39,816 bases of DNA from Bacteroidaceae bacterium (GCA_017526905.1 JAFXQT010000039.1:1-39816); one strand, 5' to 3'. Shown: positions 1 to 7,087, counted from the first letter of the stretch. Program-made: numbers and translations. The notes: generated by a model from the letters alone, not told the origin.

Positions 1-49
1 CAAAGGACTGAAAATCCTTGTGTCCCCGGTTCGATTCCTGGTGACACCA
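1..49 (+). tRNA. tRNA-Phe (GAA), 3' part only
   Basis: The window opens inside the tRNA. The anticodon stem AAGGA/TCCTT (3-7 and 15-19) encloses the loop CTGAAAA with anticodon GAA at 10-12. The T loop TTCGATT is at 30-36. The acceptor 3' strand TGACACC and discriminator A end at 49, and no CCA is encoded, as is common in Bacteroidota. The T stem has one mismatch (C27/T39). The D arm and 5' acceptor strand lie outside the window. Confidence 0.93.
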
Positions 50-57
50 CCCAGAAA

Positions 58-95
58 CCCTGATTGATTCAACATCAGTCAGGGCTTTTCTTTTG
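58..95 (+). terminator. Terminator after tRNA-Phe
   Basis: An imperfect hairpin, CCCTGATTGAT at 58-68 pairing with ATCAGTCAGGG at 74-84, is followed directly by a T-rich run (CTTTTCTTTT). It lies 9 nt after the tRNA and is a good intrinsic terminator. Confidence 0.75.
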
Positions 96-134
96 TCCAC
101 GAATGGTTGCAAAACGGCTGTTGTTTCAAAATGT

Positions 135-216
135 ATCTATCATCTATCACTAAACGCTGCAACACGCTGATATATGAACACTTACAAGTGATAGATAGTA
201 GTGATAGATGATAGAT
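135..216 (+). repeat. 82-bp element, copy 1 (inverted partner at 889-970)
   Basis: The ends are a perfect terminal inverted repeat, ATCTATCATCTATCACT (135-151) and AGTGATAGATGATAGAT (200-216). A further GTGATAGAT motif lies at 188-196. The reverse complement matches 889-970 with only a few differences, and the similarity continues outward to about 120. It has no coding capacity. The structure resembles a MITE or a paired protein-binding repeat. Confidence 0.85.
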
Positions 217-288
217 AAATCTATCATTTCATTAGCGTTTCGTTAAAATTAGAATTTCAACTTTCGGGGACTCGTAAAACCACGAATT

Positions 289-308
289 ACACGAATTACA
301 CGAATTTT
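289..308. repeat. Short A/T-rich tandem repeat, 9-bp period
   Basis: The motif ACGAATTAC is repeated about two and a half times and runs into a T tract. It is a small minisatellite of the kind common between Bacteroidales genes. No function is visible. Confidence 0.6.
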
Positions 309-339
309 TCATGGCCTATGGGTTTCTATGATTCAACAT

Positions 340-670
340 TCGAAAGTGACGAAATGCCCCCTATGGGGCTTTGCTGCGCTGCATTCCATACCAATGCCCC
401 CCTCTGGGGCTTTGTTGCGCTACATTCAAGCATCAGACATTGGTTTTTCGAAGGGTCGAAGCCATCAGAGGTCGAGCCGATGCCGTAGGCATCAGACATT
501 GGTAGCCAGCCATTCCTATGGCTGGTATGTAGGCCGTGAAAAAAGCGTGCCTTTAGGTACGCGACCACAGCGCATCGGTGTCGCGTACCTAAAGGCACGC
601 ATTCCTCGCTGCATTCCATACCAGCCATAGGAATGGCTGGCTACCAATATCAAGCCCCTCTGGGGCTTTG
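340..670. repeat. Three GGGGCTTTG palindromic repeats
   Basis: Related units near 355-390, 398-432 and 652-672 contain a small palindrome of the form CCCCTNTGGGG followed by CTTTG; the first two continue into a TTGCGCT-like tail. They lie around the large inverted repeat 500-646 in a stretch without credible genes. The overlapping small open frames have no recognisable composition or start signals and look like by-products of the repeats. Confidence 0.6.
500..646. repeat. Large nested inverted repeat (potential cruciform)
   Basis: Outer arms of 30 nt (500-529 and 617-646) are perfect inverse copies. Inside them a second perfect pair of 21 nt (545-565 and 580-600) closes on a 14-nt loop. Each outer arm is itself a palindrome, CCAGCCAT-TCCT-ATGGCTGG. 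No T tract follows, so a simple terminator is unlikely. Confidence 0.85.
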
Positions 671-758
671 CCTTATTGACTTGCTGCCCGAAGTGCATGG
701 ACTTGCTGCCTGAAGTGCGTGGACTTGCAGCTCAAAGTGCTTGGAGTTATGCACGAAA

Positions 759-790
759 GCCGTACGCTTTACCCGCATAACCCGTACGGC
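759..790. repeat. Small inverted repeat GCCGTACG/CGTACGGC
   Basis: Eight-base perfect arms at 759-766 and 783-790. The same GTACGG vocabulary recurs near 39485-39520 at the other end of the window, which suggests a dispersed intergenic repeat rather than a site tied to one gene. Confidence 0.5.
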
Positions 791-888
791 TTACAGCCAC
801 AACCCGTACCTTTGAAGGAAGCCGTCCTTCCTAAAGGCTCTGTTCAGTCACTGAATAAGCTCGGGGAAAGCGAGAAAAAAGATGAAAA

Positions 889-970
889 ATCTATCATCTA
901 TCACTACTATCTATCACTTGCAAGTATTCATATATCAGTACGTTGCGGCGTTTAGTGATAGATGATAGAT
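889..970 (-). repeat. 82-bp element, copy 2 (inverted partner of 135-216)
   Basis: Near-identical reverse complement of 135-216, with the same 17-bp terminal inverted repeats. Together the two copies bracket about 670 bp of palindrome-rich, gene-free DNA. They could be the ends of one composite element or two independent insertions. Confidence 0.85.
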
Positions 971-1011
971 ATATTTTAAAAACAACGTTAGTTTCGGAAT
1001 TTTCCTTCTGC

Positions 1012-1054
1012 TTGACTGACACACGCCCCCGCCCTACGCGCGTGTGTCAGTCAA
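1012..1054. repeat. 15-bp inverted repeat
   Basis: TTGACTGACACACGC (1012-1026) and its exact inverse complement (1040-1054) surround a 13-nt C-rich loop. It lies about 110 bp past the 3' end of the small secreted-protein gene on the minus strand. There is no T run on either side, so its role is unclear. Confidence 0.75.
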
Positions 1055-1167
1055 ACAGATAAGTGACTCTATTCAGAGCATACATGCGGAGGCGTGTCAA
1101 AATGCATAGATAGTCGCCCGCTGGGCGAGAAATCTTACCGCTCGGCATCCCGCAGGGTGACGCTTGC

Positions 1168-1449
1168 CTAAGCAAGAAATCTGTCCAAATCAAGCAAATC
1201 AATGTATTGATATGAAAGATGAAAGATCTTCAGGTCTGTGGCCGTGATACCATCGGCCATGCCGAGCACATAGGCTTGGGCATTGATGCTGCCTTTGGTT
1301 CCGGCTACGAGCTGGTACTTCAGGAGTCCATCGCTAAAGGGGTTCGCGTTCTGACCATAGTCCTCGGCTTTCGCCGCCTGCCCCAGCAGCACAACGAGCA
1401 GGGCTGCTATACGCACGCCCAGAAAGGAAAGGAAGTTCTTTTTCATCAT
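1168..1449 (-). CDS. Small secreted protein of unknown function, possibly truncated
   Basis: The 93-residue product starts MMKKNFLSF and has a clear Sec signal peptide: a basic N-terminus, a hydrophobic stretch at about 8-23, and a likely cut after AKA (residue 28). No lipobox cysteine is visible. The second Met is an equally good start (1446). The mature part of about 65 residues has no motif I can name. Its opening, with DGLLKYQLVAG, faintly resembles the start of longer Bacteroidales surface proteins, so it could be a remnant cut short by the repeat tract on its 3' side. A well-placed TATCTTTG box at 1519-1526 supports expression. The function is unknown. Confidence 0.5.
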   Translation of the reverse strand: MMKKNFLSFLGVRIAALLVVLLGQAAKAEDYGQNANPFSDGLLKYQLVAGTKGSINAQAYVLGMADGITATDLKIFHLSYQYIDLLDLDRFLA

Positions 1450-1518
1450 ACAGGGTTTTGAATTAATTTAGTATTTATTCATTTCGAAACTTACAGCAAC
1501 CACTACGGATTGCAGGTG

Positions 1519-1526
1519 CAAAGATA
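1519..1526 (-). promoter_or_regulatory. -7 element (TATCTTTG) of the small secreted-protein gene
   Basis: TATCTTTG on the minus strand matches the Bacteroidota -7 consensus TAnnTTTG and sits about 70 nt upstream of the start. Confidence 0.65.
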
Positions 1527-1698
1527 TGAACTCTACGACATATATGCGTGGTCATTTCATGCAGTGCATTTGTTATTTTCTGACATTTTGAGCCGAAGAG
1601 GGCAACAAAACGGTATTCAGACCGGCATTACACTTGAAAAAGGTGCAATTCAAGGCAAGCGCGAGGCACGCGGTCTGGAAGGGGTCTCCGATGCATGT

Positions 1699-1736
1699 GC
1701 AAGCAAAAATATGCGTGAAGCATGCATATTTCTTGC
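1699..1736. promoter_or_regulatory. Imperfect palindrome upstream of argR
   Basis: AAATATGC (1707-1714) and GCATATTT (1724-1731) are perfect inverse arms. With one bulge the symmetry extends to GCAAG at 1699 and CTTGC at 1736. It lies 33-70 bp upstream of the argR -7 box, in the otherwise empty stretch 1527-1768. A site for ArgR or another regulator is possible, but the sequence does not clearly match the enterobacterial ARG box. Confidence 0.4.
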
Positions 1737-1768
1737 CCATTTATGCGGCATGAATGAAAAATTATCCA

Positions 1769-1776
1769 TACCTTTG
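1769..1776 (+). promoter_or_regulatory. -7 element (TACCTTTG) of the argR operon
   Basis: Good match to TAnnTTTG, 29 nt upstream of the argR ATG. The next three genes are closely spaced, so it may serve argR through argC. Confidence 0.7.
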
Positions 1777-1805
1777 CGCCGCAAAAACGAACCAAGACAC
1801 CTGAA

Positions 1806-2294
1806 ATGGCAGAACGAATAGCGAAACGAAGCGATAAAGACACCCGCCTGGAGGTGATCAAGATGATCATCTCAAGTCAGGAAATCGGCACGCAGGACGA
1901 GTTGTTGCGCGAACTGGACAAGGCCGGTTTCCCATCGACACAGGCCACCCTCTCGCGCGACCTGCACCAGCTGCGCATTGCCAAAGGACACAGCGACACG
2001 GGCGCATACGTATATATGCTGCCTGAACAACGGCGCTACCAGCGGGTGAGCGACACACACATCACCGTGCAGAAGATGAACCGGCTGGGCACCCTCTCGG
2101 TGAAGTTCAGCGGCAACATGGCCGTGCTGCGCACACCGCCGGGACACGCCGCTCATGTGGCCTACGATATAGATAACGCGCAAATACCTGAAGTGCTGGG
2201 CACGGTGGCAGGCGACGACACGGTATTCATGGTGCTGGACGAACAGACCGACCGCCCCACCCTACTCAACCAGCTGAACGCGATTGGGGAGTGA
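1806..2294 (+). CDS. argR: Arginine repressor ArgR
   Basis: A 162-residue hexameric transcription factor that senses L-arginine and controls arginine biosynthesis genes. The N-terminal winged helix-turn-helix (about 10-75) carries the family motif QATLSRDL (50-57). The C-terminal oligomerisation and arginine-binding domain (about 85-160) carries GTVAGDDTVF, with the paired Asp residues that contact the arginine ligand. The length is normal for the family. The start is fixed by a TACCTTTG box 29 nt upstream. It heads the argininosuccinate genes on the same strand, which fits local control. The 3' side runs into a palindrome array (2306-2628) before the next gene. Confidence 0.95.
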   Translation: MAERIAKRSDKDTRLEVIKMIISSQEIGTQDELLRELDKAGFPSTQATLSRDLHQLRIAKGHSDTGAYVYMLPEQRRYQRVSDTHITVQKMNRLGTLSVKFSGNMAVLRTPPGHAAHVAYDIDNAQIPEVLGTVAGDDTVFMVLDEQTDRPTLLNQLNAIGE

Positions 2295-2305
2295 AAGGAA
2301 AGCCC

Positions 2306-2326
2306 CCCTGTAATCCAATTACAGGG
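2306..2326 (+). terminator. Hairpin after argR
   Basis: CCCTGTAA (2306-2313) and TTACAGGG (2319-2326) form a perfect 8-bp stem 12 nt past the argR stop. It is followed by an A-rich, not T-rich, stretch, so termination or attenuation is possible but not certain. Confidence 0.45.
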
Positions 2327-2354
2327 AGATAAAAGATAGGAGATAAAAGATAAA

Positions 2355-2628
2355 AGTTAGCTCTGGCCCTAACAAGCGTCCCCCACCGGGGGACTACAGG
2401 GGGCCTGAAAAGTGAAAAATAAAAGTAACCTCTGGCTCTAACGAGCGTCCCCCACCGGGGGACCACAGGGGGCCTGAAGAGATAAAAGATAAAAGATAAA
2501 AAATAAAAGTTACACCGACCTCTAACGAGTGTCCCCCACCGGGGGACTACAGGGGGCCTGAAGAGATAAAAAATAAAAGTAACCTCTGGCTCTAACGAGT
2601 GTCCCCCACCGGGGGACCACAGGGGGCC
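2355..2628 (+). repeat. Tandem array of four 28-nt GC-rich palindromic arms
   Basis: Four near-identical 28-nt cores lie at 2378-2405, 2447-2474, 2531-2558 and 2601-2628. Each has a C5-ACC-G5 palindrome followed by AC(T/C)ACAGGGGGCC. They are separated by A-rich spacers containing GATAAAA and TCTAACGAG. The cores match the right arm of the element at 3759-3786. All four point the same way, and the start-to-start spacing is 69, 84 and 70 bp. They lie between argR and the acyltransferase gene and could fold in the leader RNA. Confidence 0.85.
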
Positions 2629-2652
2629 AAAGGGGCCATAACACGACACAAC

Positions 2653-3741
2653 ATGGAAGAATCAAGCAAGATAAAAGCGGAGGACATCCAGATCCTGGTG
2701 GCCGACGAGAGCCACGAACGCTACGTTGATACCATCCTCAAAACGATTGAGGAGGCAGCCAAGGTGCGCGGCACAGGTATCGCCAAGCGCACACATGAGT
2801 ACGTGGCAACCAAGATGCGCGAGGCCAAGGCCGTGATTGCCCTGGCACCCGCAGGCGAGGGCCAGGAACCGGAGTTTGCCGGCTTCAGCTACATCGAGAC
2901 ATGGGGCAACAAGCAGTATGTCACCACCTCGGGCCTCATCGTCAACCCGCAATACCGCGGACTGGGCATTGCCAAGAAGATCAAGGACATGACCTTCTCG
3001 CTGGCTCGCATCCGCTGGCCACACGCCAAGATATTCTCACTGACCAGCGGCGCCGCCGTGATGAAGATGAACACGCAACTGGGCTACCAACCCGTCACCT
3101 TCGATGACCTTACGGATGACGAGGCCTTCTGGAAAGGGTGTGAGGGCTGCGTGAACGTGGAGGTGCTGCGCGAACGCAACCGCAAGTTCTGCATCTGCAC
3201 CGCCATGCTCTTCGACCCCGAGGAACACCTGCCCGCCAAGATTCCGCAGGAGGTGATCAACCGCATAAACAAATTGGAGGCCCCCTATTGTCCCCCGGAG
3301 GGGGACGAGCAGCGTTGCTCAAACCAAGCTAAAGGGAAAGTAACAGGCCCGAATAACAGCGATGCAGTATTCCGCAAGCCACTATATCAGACTGCCGATT
3401 GTTCCATTTATGGAAAGCTGAAAGAATTAGCAACCGAGAACAGGAAGAATCCGACCCAAGCCGAAACTGTCCTTTGGGAATACTTAAAAGAGAAAAGATT
3501 AGGAGTACCCTTCAGGAGGCAACAGGTTATTGGACAATTCATCGCAGACTTTGCTTGTCTGCAGCGCAAACTTGTTGTAGAAGTAGATGGTGGCTACCAC
3601 CAGCTTCCAGAACAGCAGGTCAGCGATAAGGAACGGACCAGCTGGCTACAAGCTCAAGGTTTAAGAGTGGTAAGATTCACCAACGATGAGGTTATTGGAA
3701 ATATTGAATCAGTAATAAATAGCATAAAGGAATCTCTATGA
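2653..3741 (+). CDS. GNAT acyltransferase (arginine pathway) fused to a DUF559 Vsr-like endonuclease
   Basis: Residues 1 to about 208 are a GNAT-family acyltransferase of the type found beside argG in Bacteroidota, probably acylating glutamate or an arginine intermediate; NPQYRGLGIAKKI is the acyl-CoA binding motif. The frame then runs without a stop through a palindromic arm (3279-3306) into a DUF559 domain (about 242-362). That domain has the PD-(D/E)xK signature FIADF followed by VVEVDGGYH, so its active site looks intact. The nuclease part is visibly poorer in G+C than its neighbours, which suggests transfer. No in-frame Met precedes it, so it is made only as a fusion or after processing. 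The start at 2653 lies just past the last array core; a GTG at 2599 inside that core is less likely. The stop overlaps argG by 4 nt (ATGA). Confidence 0.85.
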   Translation: MEESSKIKAEDIQILVADESHERYVDTILKTIEEAAKVRGTGIAKRTHEYVATKMREAKAVIALAPAGEGQEPEFAGFSYIETWGNKQYVTTSGLIVNPQYRGLGIAKKIKDMTFSLARIRWPHAKIFSLTSGAAVMKMNTQLGYQPVTFDDLTDDEAFWKGCEGCVNVEVLRERNRKFCICTAMLFDPEEHLPAKIPQEVINRINKLEAPYCPPEGDEQRCSNQAKGKVTGPNNSDAVFRKPLYQTADCSIYGKLKELATENRKNPTQAETVLWEYLKEKRLGVPFRRQQVIGQFIADFACLQRKLVVEVDGGYHQLPEQQVSDKERTSWLQAQGLRVVRFTNDEVIGNIESVINSIKESL

Positions 3742-3786
3742 AATCATCAACAAACATCGCCCCCCTCCGGGGGGCAACGGGGGGCC
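3279..3786 (+). mobile_element. Palindrome-armed element carrying the DUF559 nuclease gene
   Basis: A left arm of 28 nt (3279-3306) and a right arm of 28 nt (3759-3786) are inverted copies of each other, 24 of 28 positions identical. Each arm contains its own C5/G5 palindrome. Between them lies the DUF559 coding region, of lower G+C. The same 28-nt arms bracket a 20-nt spacer inside argF' (34551-34626), which looks like a cargo-less version. No target duplication is obvious. Calling it mobile is an inference from the paired arms, the cargo and the dispersed short copies. Confidence 0.6.
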
Positions 3787-4976
3787 GCATCGTCGTCGCC
3801 TTTTCCGGCGGCTTAGACACGAGCTACACCGTGATGTACCTGGCTCAGCAGGGTTACGAAGTGCATGCCGCATGCGCCAACACAGGCGGTTTCAGCGCCG
3901 AACAACTCAAAACCAACGAGGAGAATGCCTACCGCCTGGGCGCCACGAAATACGTGACGCTCGACGTGACGCAGGAGTACTATGAGAAGTCGCTCAAGTA
4001 CATGGTATTCGGCAACGTGCTCCGCAACAACTGCTACCCCATTTCCGTCTCCAGCGAGCGCATCTTCCAGGCCATCGCCATCGCGCGCTACGCGAAAGAG
4101 ATAGGTGCCGATGCCATCGCACACGGCTCGACCGGCGCCGGCAACGACCAGATTCGCTTTGACATGACCTTCCTAGTCATGGCTCCCGGCGTGGAGATCA
4201 TCACGCTGACACGCGACAAGAAGCTGACGCGCAAGGAAGAAGTGGACTACCTGAACGCACACGGCTTTGAGGCCGACTTTGCCAAGCTGAAGTACTCGTA
4301 CAACGTGGGCATCTGGGGCACCAGCATCTGCGGCGGCGAACTGCTCGATGCCACGCAGGGCCTGCCCGAAGAGGCCTACCTGAAGCATGTCACAGCCAAG
4401 GAGCCCGAGGCACTGCTGAAGATCGAGTTTGAGAAGGGCGAAGTGGTGGGCGTGAACGGCGAACACTTCGACGACCGCATCAAAGCCATCCAGCGCATCG
4501 AGGAAATCGGTGCCAGCTATGCCATCGGCCGCGACGCCAACGTAGGCGACACCATCATCGGCATCAAAGGCCGCGTGGGCTTTGAGGCTGCTGCGCCCAA
4601 ACTCATCATCGAGGCACACCGCCTGCTGGAGAAGTCAACACTCTCGAAATGGCAGCAGTACTGGAAGGACCAGGTGGCCAACTGGTATGGCATGTTCCTG
4701 CACGAAAGCCAGTACCTGGAGCCCGTCATGCCCGACATCGAGGCCATGCTCACCTCCTCACAGCGCAACGTGACCGGCACCGCCATCCTCAAGCTGCGCC
4801 CCTACGGCTTCGAGACGGTGGGTATTGACTCGGCCAACGACCTGACCAAGTCGAAGCTGGGCGAGTACGGCGAGACACAAACGGGCTGGACTGCCGACGA
4901 GGCCAAGGGCTTCATCAAAGTGCTCTCCACCCCGCTCAGAGTATATTACGGCATCCACAAGGACGAAGAAAGATGA
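3738..4976 (+). CDS. argG: Argininosuccinate synthase ArgG, with an element-derived N-terminus
   Basis: Catalyses ATP-dependent joining of citrulline and aspartate to argininosuccinate in the cytoplasm. The ATP-binding motif AFSGGLDTS is at residues 21-29, and the rest, including NCYPISVSSER and GSTGAGNDQIRF, is typical; 412 residues is close to the usual length. The family normally starts only a few residues before the ATP loop. Here residues 7-16 (IAPLRGATGG) are translated from the right arm of the palindromic element (3759-3786), and the ATG itself overlaps the DUF559 stop. No ATG lies between the element and the ATP loop, so the gene seems to depend on the start codon supplied by the inserted DNA and is probably translationally coupled to the fusion gene. 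It overlaps argC by 4 nt. Confidence 0.95.
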   Translation: MKSSTNIAPLRGATGGRIVVAFSGGLDTSYTVMYLAQQGYEVHAACANTGGFSAEQLKTNEENAYRLGATKYVTLDVTQEYYEKSLKYMVFGNVLRNNCYPISVSSERIFQAIAIARYAKEIGADAIAHGSTGAGNDQIRFDMTFLVMAPGVEIITLTRDKKLTRKEEVDYLNAHGFEADFAKLKYSYNVGIWGTSICGGELLDATQGLPEEAYLKHVTAKEPEALLKIEFEKGEVVGVNGEHFDDRIKAIQRIEEIGASYAIGRDANVGDTIIGIKGRVGFEAAAPKLIIEAHRLLEKSTLSKWQQYWKDQVANWYGMFLHESQYLEPVMPDIEAMLTSSQRNVTGTAILKLRPYGFETVGIDSANDLTKSKLGEYGETQTGWTADEAKGFIKVLSTPLRVYYGIHKDEER

Positions 4977-6058
4977 TACGCGTAGGAATACTCGGGGCGG
5001 CAGGCTATACGGGCGGCGAGCTGATACGCCTGCTGCTGAACCACCCCGAAGCGGAAATTGTATTCGCCAACAGCGAATCGAATGCCGGCAACCCCGTTGC
5101 AGCCGTGCACGAGGGCCTCATCGGCGACACGGACCTGCAGTTCACTTCTGAGATGCCGTGGGATGCCGTTGATGTAGTGTTCTTCTGCTTCGGCCACGGC
5201 AAGAGCAAGCAGTTCCTCGGGGAACACGACATCCCCGAACGGGTCAGGATTATCGACCTGGCGCAGGACTTCAGGGTTGTGGGCCCCCTCCCGTCCCCCC
5301 CGAGGGGGGGCGCCCTCTCGAGCAACGGGCAAGCAACAACGAGCTACCCTCCCCAGGGAGGGGTCGGGGGTGGGCTTCACGGGAGTGCGCTTCACGGGAG
5401 TGGACTTCCAATCTACGGCCTGCCCGAACTGAACCGCGACGCCATCCGCACGGCCCACTTTGTGGCCAACCCCGGCTGCTTCGCCACCGCCATCCAGTTG
5501 GGGCTGCTGCCCGCAGCCGCCCACAGCCTCATCCATGACGATGTGCTGGTGCATGCCATCACGGGCTCGACGGGTGCCGGACAGAAGCCGGGTGCCACCA
5601 CCCACTTTTCCTGGCGGGCCGACAACCTGAGCATCTACAAGCCCTTCCAGCACCAGCATGTGCCGGAAATCAGGCAGTCGCTCAGACAGTTGCAGGCCGA
5701 CTTCAACGCCGCCATCGACTTCGTGCCCTACCGCGGTCCGTTTGCCCGCGGCATCTTCGCCACCTCGGTGGTAAAAGTGGAGGCCGATGTTCCCGAAGAG
5801 ACTTACGTGGAGATGTACCGCCAGTTCTACCACACGGCAGCCTTCACACACTACACCGACAAGGCGCTCGACCTGAAACAGGTGGTCAATACCAACAAGG
5901 CGCTGGTGCATGTGGAGAAATACGGCAACAAGCTGCTCATCACCAGCGTTATCGACAACCTGCTGAAAGGTGCCGTCGGCCAGGCCGTACAGAACATGAA
6001 CCTGATGTTCCATCTGGACGAGCGGACCGGGCTATGCCTGAAAGCCAGCGCCTTCTGA
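4973..6058 (+). CDS. argC: N-acyl-glutamyl-phosphate reductase ArgC with an in-frame palindrome insertion
   Basis: NADPH-dependent reductase of the third arginine step. The nucleotide-binding loop GAAGYTGGELIRLL is near the N-terminus, the catalytic Cys is residue 169 in NPGCFAT, and GSTGAGQKP and HQHVPEI follow. At 361 residues it is about 40 longer than usual. The excess is residues ~104-144, between DLAQDFR and YGLPELNR, which are normally close together. This stretch is rich in Gly, Pro and Ser (PSPPRGGALSS, GGVGGGLHGSALHGSG) and is encoded by two GC-rich palindromic arms at 5283-5405. The rest looks intact, so the enzyme is probably active with a surface loop. The start overlaps the argG stop. 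Confidence 0.94.
   Translation: MIRVGILGAAGYTGGELIRLLLNHPEAEIVFANSESNAGNPVAAVHEGLIGDTDLQFTSEMPWDAVDVVFFCFGHGKSKQFLGEHDIPERVRIIDLAQDFRVVGPLPSPPRGGALSSNGQATTSYPPQGGVGGGLHGSALHGSGLPIYGLPELNRDAIRTAHFVANPGCFATAIQLGLLPAAAHSLIHDDVLVHAITGSTGAGQKPGATTHFSWRADNLSIYKPFQHQHVPEIRQSLRQLQADFNAAIDFVPYRGPFARGIFATSVVKVEADVPEETYVEMYRQFYHTAAFTHYTDKALDLKQVVNTNKALVHVEKYGNKLLITSVIDNLLKGAVGQAVQNMNLMFHLDERTGLCLKASAF
5283..5405 (+). repeat. Palindromic element inside argC (class B pair)
   Basis: A C-rich/G-rich palindrome at about 5287-5312 is followed by a linker with CAACAACGAG and a second palindrome CCCTCCCCAGGGAGGGG (5347-5363). Then comes a GGGGGTGGGCTTCAC tail repeated three times with a 15-bp period (5366, 5381, 5396). 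The arrangement matches the intergenic copies at 9742 and 17204. The frame stays open throughout. Confidence 0.8.
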
Positions 6059-6088
6059 AGCCCCCTCACACATCCCCCACAACGCCCT

Positions 6089-6970
6089 ATGATACACCTG
6101 CAACGAACCATCGCCCTGGGCCTGCTCATCATCGCTACCGGCATGTGTGCCCTGGCACAGTCGCTCACCGTGGGCAGCTATAACATCCGCTACAAGAACC
6201 GCGATGACAGCCTGAACGGCAACGGCTGGGCCCACCGCAGCCAAGTCATCGCAGCACAAATCAACTGGGAACAGCCCGACATCTTCGGCACCCAGGAGGT
6301 GCTGCACCAACAACTGGCAGACCTCACGGCATTGCTCGACGGCTACCAATGGATTGGCGTGGGACGCGACGACGGCAAGCAGGCGGGCGAATATGCAGCC
6401 ATCTTCTACAAGCCCGAACGGGTGCAACTGCTGGAGCAGGGCAACTTCTGGCTTAACGAGACACCCGACCGCCCTGCCCTGGGGTGGGATGCGGCCTGCA
6501 TCCGTATCTGCACATGGGGGCATTTCCGCGACCGCACGACACAGCAGGAGTTCTTCTTCCTGAACCTGCACATGGACCACGTGGGGGTGACCGCCCGCCG
6601 CGAGTCGGCAAAGCTCGTCATGCAGCGCATCACCGAAATGACCGATGGCGGCAAGAAACTGGCGGTGCTGACGGGCGACTTCAACGTGCCACAGACCGAC
6701 GAGTTGTATGCGCTGTTCACCCAGTCGGGTGTGCTGAAGGACTGCTACACACATGCCAAGCACCGCTTTGCCGAGAATGGCACCTTCAACAGTTTCGACA
6801 CCCAACGCTTCGTCAGCGGGCGCATCGACCACATCCTGGTAACGCCCGCCACCACCGTCGAGGCCTACGCCGTGCGCACCGACGGCTATTGGAGCCCCAA
6901 CGCCCGCGGCACCATGACACGGCGCAACCCCTCGGACCACTACCCTATCTTTGCCCGCATCAAGTTCTGA
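6089..6970 (+). CDS. Secreted endonuclease/exonuclease/phosphatase-family protein
   Basis: A 293-residue protein with an N-terminal hydrophobic signal (about 6-22, ending CALAQ), so periplasmic or surface-exposed. The EEP fold is marked by SYNIRYKN (metal and nucleophile region), FGTQEV (metal-binding Glu), LNLHMDHVG, LTGDFNVPQ and the C-terminal SDHYPIFA with its catalytic Asp-His. Members hydrolyse phosphodiesters or sugar/lipid phosphates; the substrate cannot be read from the sequence. It follows argC by 30 nt on the same strand, so it may be cotranscribed without sharing the pathway. Confidence 0.9.
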   Translation: MIHLQRTIALGLLIIATGMCALAQSLTVGSYNIRYKNRDDSLNGNGWAHRSQVIAAQINWEQPDIFGTQEVLHQQLADLTALLDGYQWIGVGRDDGKQAGEYAAIFYKPERVQLLEQGNFWLNETPDRPALGWDAACIRICTWGHFRDRTTQQEFFFLNLHMDHVGVTARRESAKLVMQRITEMTDGGKKLAVLTGDFNVPQTDELYALFTQSGVLKDCYTHAKHRFAENGTFNSFDTQRFVSGRIDHILVTPATTVEAYAVRTDGYWSPNARGTMTRRNPSDHYPIFARIKF

Positions 6971-7019
6971 TTCCTACGGGCATCCTGCCCACGATAACAA
7001 GGTACCACCTTACTGCAAC

Positions 7020-7087
7020 GGCCAACAGGGCCTTCGCCACCCTACCTGACACTGTTCAGGCACAGGATGTGCGAGGCCCTGTTGGCC
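7020..7087. repeat. Long inverted repeat after the EEP gene
   Basis: GGCCAACAGGGCC (7020-7032) and GGCCCTGTTGGCC (7075-7087) are perfect inverse arms, with further pairing inside (TTCGC/GCGA and CCTGA/TCAGG). It lies between the EEP gene and the next promoter and may end transcription, though no T run follows. Confidence 0.6.

Noticed and set aside
326-955. Small proteins in the repeat tract
   Set aside because: Open frames on both strands come from palindromic repeats, with no promoter-linked start and no protein-like composition.
2355-2628. CRISPR array
   Set aside because: The repeats are palindromic arms with similar, low-complexity A-rich spacers of uneven length, and no cas gene is nearby. 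They match dispersed elements elsewhere in the window.
2653-3741. Separate DUF559 gene with its own start
   Set aside because: There is no in-frame Met between the acyltransferase and the nuclease domain, and the frame is continuous. An internal non-ATG start cannot be excluded but is not supported.
5283-5405. Intein or intron in argC
   Set aside because: Only about 41 residues, with no splicing motifs, and made of the same palindromes found between genes.
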